Origin: Bog-159 sp035308525
Lineage (GTDB): Bacteria > Acidobacteriota > Terriglobia > Bryobacterales > Bryobacteraceae
Direction: 5' to 3'
NCBI GenBank assembly: GCA_035308525.1
Contig: DATGGM010000263.1
Coordinates: 1-17,380 of the forward strand
Length of the DNA stretch: 17,380 nucleotides
Positions 14,581 to 17,380 of the stretch are shown here, one piece after another. Below the pieces are notes generated by a model. It worked only from the letters and a program-made list of their open reading frames with translations. It was not told where the DNA came from and made no database searches. The position numbers and the translations under genes are program-made. Each line of letters starts with the position of its first letter. Within the stretch, counting starts at the first letter, position 1.

Positions 14581-16917
14581 ATGTCCAGACCGCCCGGTAT
14601 CGCGTCGATAGCTTCGTTGATTCTGATATTTCTTCCGTCCGCCCGCGCGCAGAACACCATGCCGGCGCGCGCGCTGACGGCCGCGGATTACGCGCATGCG
14701 GAAAAATTCATGCGGTATAACACGGATCCGCTGGTGTATCATGCGGTGCATCCAGCGTGGACCAGCGACGAGCGCCTGTGGTACCGGGACACTACCGCCG
14801 ATGGTAGCCGGTTCGTGCTGTACGATCCCGGGAAGCTTACCAAAGAACCGGCTTTCGATCATGCCAAGGTGGCCGCGACGCTCTCCACGGCCGCCGGGAA
14901 AAGCTATGTACCGGGCAAGCTGCCCTTCAACGAGATCGAACTGGCGGCGGATGGGAAGTCCGTGGCATTCCGTATCGGCGGGCGGCGGTTCCGCTGCGAC
15001 CGCCAAGGCAGCCAGTGCGCGGTGGAGAAAGACGGCGCGCCATCGGGCGTCTTCGGCCGCAACGACGCTCTGTCGCCGGACAAGAAGAAGACCGCTTTCA
15101 TCCGCGACTATAACCTATGGGTACGGGACGTCGGCAGCGGCAAAGAGACGCAGCTTACGACGGACGGCATCAAGGACTACTCCTACGCGCTGGATAACGC
15201 CGGGTGGGTGAAGAGCGACCGCGCCATCGTTCTGTGGTCGCCCGATTCCAAGAAGATCGCCACGTTTCAACAGGACCAGCGCAATGTGGGTGAGATGTAC
15301 CTGGTGGAGACTAAGGTCGGGCATCCGGTGCTGCAGTCCTGGAAGTATCCGCTGCCGGGCGACGAGACCGTGGCGATGATACAGCGGGTGATCATCGATG
15401 TAGAGACGCCCAAGGTGGTCCGCCTGCAGATACCGCCGGATCAGCACCGGTCCACGCTGTGCGATCACATCGTATGCCGGGGAAGCGATTGGGCCGATGT
15501 GGAGTGGAGTGCAGACGCCGGCAAACTGGCATTCGTTTCCACCTCGCGGGACCACAAGCAGGAAACGCTGCGCATCGCCGACGCCGCGACAGGCGCGGTG
15601 CGCGATGTGATGGAGGAGCATGTCGAGACGCAATACGAATCCGGCCAGGGCAAGGTGAACTGGCGGTATCTGCCGGAATCCAACGAGTTCATCTGGTATT
15701 CGGAGCGCAGCGATTGGGGTCACCTGTATCTTTACGATTTGGCCACCGGCAAGCTCAAGAACCAGATCACATCAGGAGAATTCGTAGTGACGGAACTGTT
15801 GCGCGTGGACCAGAAGGCGCGCGTACTCTATTTCCTGGCCACCGGCAGAGAGAAAGGGTGCGACCCGTACTTCACGCATTTGTACCGGGTCGGATTCGAC
15901 GGGACGGGTATGGCTCTGCTGACGCCCGAGGAGGCCAACCATGAGGTGACGTTCTCATCCTCAGGCCGCTATTTCGTGGATACTTATTCGAAGCCGGATG
16001 TGCCGCCCGTGACCGTACTGCGCGCCTCAGATGGCAAGCTGCTGGACACCATCGAGAAGGCCGACATCTCGAAGCTGCTGGCCGCCGGATGGCAGCCTCC
16101 GCAGCCGTTTACAGTCAAGGCCCGCGACGGGAAGACCGATCTTTACGGCCTGCTCTTTAAGCCCAGCAATCTCGACCCGCTGAAGAAGTATCCCATCGTC
16201 AATAACATTTATCCCGGACCACAAGGGGGCAGCGTGGGCGGCCGTTCGTTTGCGGCGGCGCACGGCGATGCGCAGGCGCTGGCCGAGCTGGGGTTCGTGG
16301 TGGTGATGATCGACGGCATGGGAAATCCGCTGCGCTCGAAGAGTTTTCACGATGCCTATTACGGCAACCTGGGCGACAACACGCTGCCGGACCAGGTAGG
16401 CGGTATGCAGCAGCTGGCGAAGCGTTTTCCGTGGATCGACATTGACCGCGTGGGCATCTGGGGACATTCCGGCGGCGGTTTTGCCGCGGCGGACGCGATG
16501 TTCCGCTACCCTGATTTCTTCAAAGTGGGGATCTCGGAGGCCGGCAACCACGACAACCGCGAGTACGAGGACGATTGGGGCGAGCGGTACCAGGGATTAC
16601 TGCGCAAGTCGGGCACTGGCACGAATTATGACGATCAGGCCAACCAGAACATCGTCAAGAACCTGAAGGGTCATCTGCTGCTGGCGCATGGGACCCTGGA
16701 TAACAACGTGCCGCCGTACAACACGCTGTTGGTAGTCAATGAGCTAATCAAGGCCAATAAAGATTTCGATCTGCTGATGCTGCCCAACCGGCATCACGGT
16801 TTCGCGGGCGAACCATACATGGTGCGGCGGCGCTGGGACTACTTCGTCCGATATTTGATGGGCGCGGATCCTCCCAAGGAGTACGCCATGAAGCCGCCGG
16901 CGAATCCGGCGGAGTGA
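14581..16917 (+). CDS. Secreted S9 family peptidase, dipeptidyl-peptidase-IV-like
   Basis: 778 residues. Residues 1-23 are a signal peptide (hydrophobic core about 7-19, predicted cleavage ARA-Q at 23/24), so the enzyme is exported. Residues about 85-500 form the DPP-IV-type beta-propeller, with WSPDSKKIATFQQDQ at 219-233 and WGHLYLYDLATGK later. The C-terminal alpha/beta-hydrolase domain has the catalytic triad: S630 in WGHSGGG (627-633), D707 in HGTLDNNVPP (703-712) and H739 in NRHHGF (736-741). The family cleaves dipeptides or short peptides, often after proline. The paired glutamates that bind the substrate N-terminus in DPP-IV (YEEE before the WSPD motif) are not seen: the equivalent place reads NAGWVKSDRA, so specificity may differ. 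The start is set by the signal peptide and the adjacent TATAAT. It is convergent with the permease downstream. Confidence 0.9.
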   Translation: MSRPPGIASIASLILIFLPSARAQNTMPARALTAADYAHAEKFMRYNTDPLVYHAVHPAWTSDERLWYRDTTADGSRFVLYDPGKLTKEPAFDHAKVAATLSTAAGKSYVPGKLPFNEIELAADGKSVAFRIGGRRFRCDRQGSQCAVEKDGAPSGVFGRNDALSPDKKKTAFIRDYNLWVRDVGSGKETQLTTDGIKDYSYALDNAGWVKSDRAIVLWSPDSKKIATFQQDQRNVGEMYLVETKVGHPVLQSWKYPLPGDETVAMIQRVIIDVETPKVVRLQIPPDQHRSTLCDHIVCRGSDWADVEWSADAGKLAFVSTSRDHKQETLRIADAATGAVRDVMEEHVETQYESGQGKVNWRYLPESNEFIWYSERSDWGHLYLYDLATGKLKNQITSGEFVVTELLRVDQKARVLYFLATGREKGCDPYFTHLYRVGFDGTGMALLTPEEANHEVTFSSSGRYFVDTYSKPDVPPVTVLRASDGKLLDTIEKADISKLLAAGWQPPQPFTVKARDGKTDLYGLLFKPSNLDPLKKYPIVNNIYPGPQGGSVGGRSFAAAHGDAQALAELGFVVVMIDGMGNPLRSKSFHDAYYGNLGDNTLPDQVGGMQQLAKRFPWIDIDRVGIWGHSGGGFAAADAMFRYPDFFKVGISEAGNHDNREYEDDWGERYQGLLRKSGTGTNYDDQANQNIVKNLKGHLLLAHGTLDNNVPPYNTLLVVNELIKANKDFDLLMLPNRHHGFAGEPYMVRRRWDYFVRYLMGADPPKEYAMKPPANPAE

Positions 16918-16930
16918 GCGCGGCTTACTC
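16894..16930. terminator. Tandem hairpins at the convergent gene ends, possible bidirectional terminator
   Basis: A perfect 7-bp stem CCGCCGG (16894-16900) / CCGGCGG (16906-16912) with a 5-base loop lies at the end of the peptidase coding sequence. A second 8-bp stem, GAGTGAGC (16912-16919) / GCTTACTC (16923-16930), with one G-T wobble and a 3-base loop, spans both stop codons. The two genes end only 7 bp apart, so this is where transcription from both sides should stop. Neither hairpin has a U-tract. Confidence 0.4.
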
Positions 16931-17380
16931 GTGCCGCAGGGCGACCAGCGGATCCACGCGCGTGGCGCGCCGCGCCGGGATGTAACACGCTACCAGAGCC
17001 ACCAGTAACAGCAACACTGTGACACCGATCAGAGTGAGCGGATCACCCGGCTGCACGTTGTAGAGCATGCTGCCCAGGAATCGTGTCACCGCCAGGGATG
17101 CCCCGATGCCGATGAGCACTCCAATAACGGCCAGCGTGATGCCGTGCCGCACCACCCGCCGCAGGAGCTGTCCGGAAGGCGCGCCGAGCGCAACGCGGAT
17201 GCCAATCTCGCGCGTGCCGCGGGTGACTTCGTAGGCGAGCAAGCCATATAAGCCGATGCAGGCGAGCAGCAGCGCGACCAGGCCGAAGAGACTCGAAAGG
17301 CGCGCTATTAAGCGCTCCTGGAACAGCATTCCGTCGATCTGTTCTGTCTGGGTCCGGACGTCGACAAGTGGAAGATCGTT
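16925..17380 (-). CDS. MacB/FtsX-type ABC transporter permease, C-terminal part (5' end outside window)
   Basis: 151 residues plus TAA stop, open to the right edge. An internal ATG at 17329 is not the start, because the frame continues upstream with family-like sequence (LPLVDVRTQTEQIDGMLFQE). Visible features are the helix LFGLVALLLACIGLYGLLAYEV, the conserved TREIGIRVALGAP segment, a second helix around ITLAVIGVLIGIGASLAV, a third around LTLIGVTVLLLLVALVACYI, and the final PARRATRVDPLVALRHE tail. This is the C-terminal FtsX domain of MacB_PCD/FtsX proteins, in the style of the long duplicated orphan permeases common in Acidobacteriota. Its partner ATPase and substrate cannot be told from here. 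It is convergent with the S9 peptidase. Confidence 0.9.
   Translation of the reverse strand, partial: NDLPLVDVRTQTEQIDGMLFQERLIARLSSLFGLVALLLACIGLYGLLAYEVTRGTREIGIRVALGAPSGQLLRRVVRHGITLAVIGVLIGIGASLAVTRFLGSMLYNVQPGDPLTLIGVTVLLLLVALVACYIPARRATRVDPLVALRHE

Noticed and set aside
14428..15006. Minus-strand ORF of 192 codons overlapping the peptidase start
   Set aside because: It is antisense to the signal peptide and propeller of the S9 peptidase and its composition is that of a GC-rich shadow frame.

Overview
The window is GC-rich, densely packed bacterial chromosome. Three things point to an Acidobacteriota member, perhaps near Solibacter/Bryobacter: the mix of a noncanonical type VI secretion cluster, a secreted S9 prolyl-type peptidase and an orphan MacB/FtsX-like permease; short acidic-aromatic GEFTRLFK repeats in a proline/alanine-rich protein; and very short mRNA leaders. 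The taxonomic call is inference. No rRNA, tRNA, insertion sequence, phage gene or CRISPR array was seen.

Layout. (1) Positions 1-852, minus strand: the N-terminal 284 residues of a protein that runs off the left edge. It has a degenerate kinase N-lobe-like domain, then a low-complexity Pro/Ala tail with four GEFTRLFK-type repeats. Two shorter ORFs in other frames hide it. (2) Positions 955-7894, plus strand: a tight type VI secretion operon, tssK-tssL-tssM, followed by an unusual single gene fusing a TssB (VipA)-like part to a TssC (VipB)-like part that ends before the usual TssC C-terminal region. Baseplate (TssK) and membrane-complex (TssL, TssM) parts are here. Separate sheath genes, Hcp, VgrG, ClpV, TssE/F/G/A and TssJ are not in the window. 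(3) Positions 7966-12257: a complete glycine cleavage operon, gcvT-gcvH-gcvPA-gcvPB, with the two-subunit (split) glycine decarboxylase. Genes are coupled by 1-base overlaps or a 4-base gap. Dihydrolipoamide dehydrogenase must be elsewhere. (4) Positions 12242-14008: a GT-C/PMT-like membrane glycosyltransferase whose start overlaps the end of gcvPB, with an extra C-terminal beta-rich domain. (5) Positions 14009-14580: an intergenic region with a possible 51-codon remnant, a convincing 77-codon minus-strand gene with a strong ribosome-binding site, a bulged inverted repeat, and a perfect TATAAT for the next gene. (6) Positions 14581-16917: a secreted dipeptidyl-peptidase-IV-like S9 peptidase. 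(7) Positions 16925-17380, minus strand: the C-terminal part of a MacB/FtsX-like ABC permease, convergent with the peptidase and separated by 7 bp containing a hairpin.

The most unusual material is the left third: a truncated TssB-TssC fusion co-transcribed with tssKLM, and next to it a divergent gene for a pseudokinase-like protein with repeated linear motifs.
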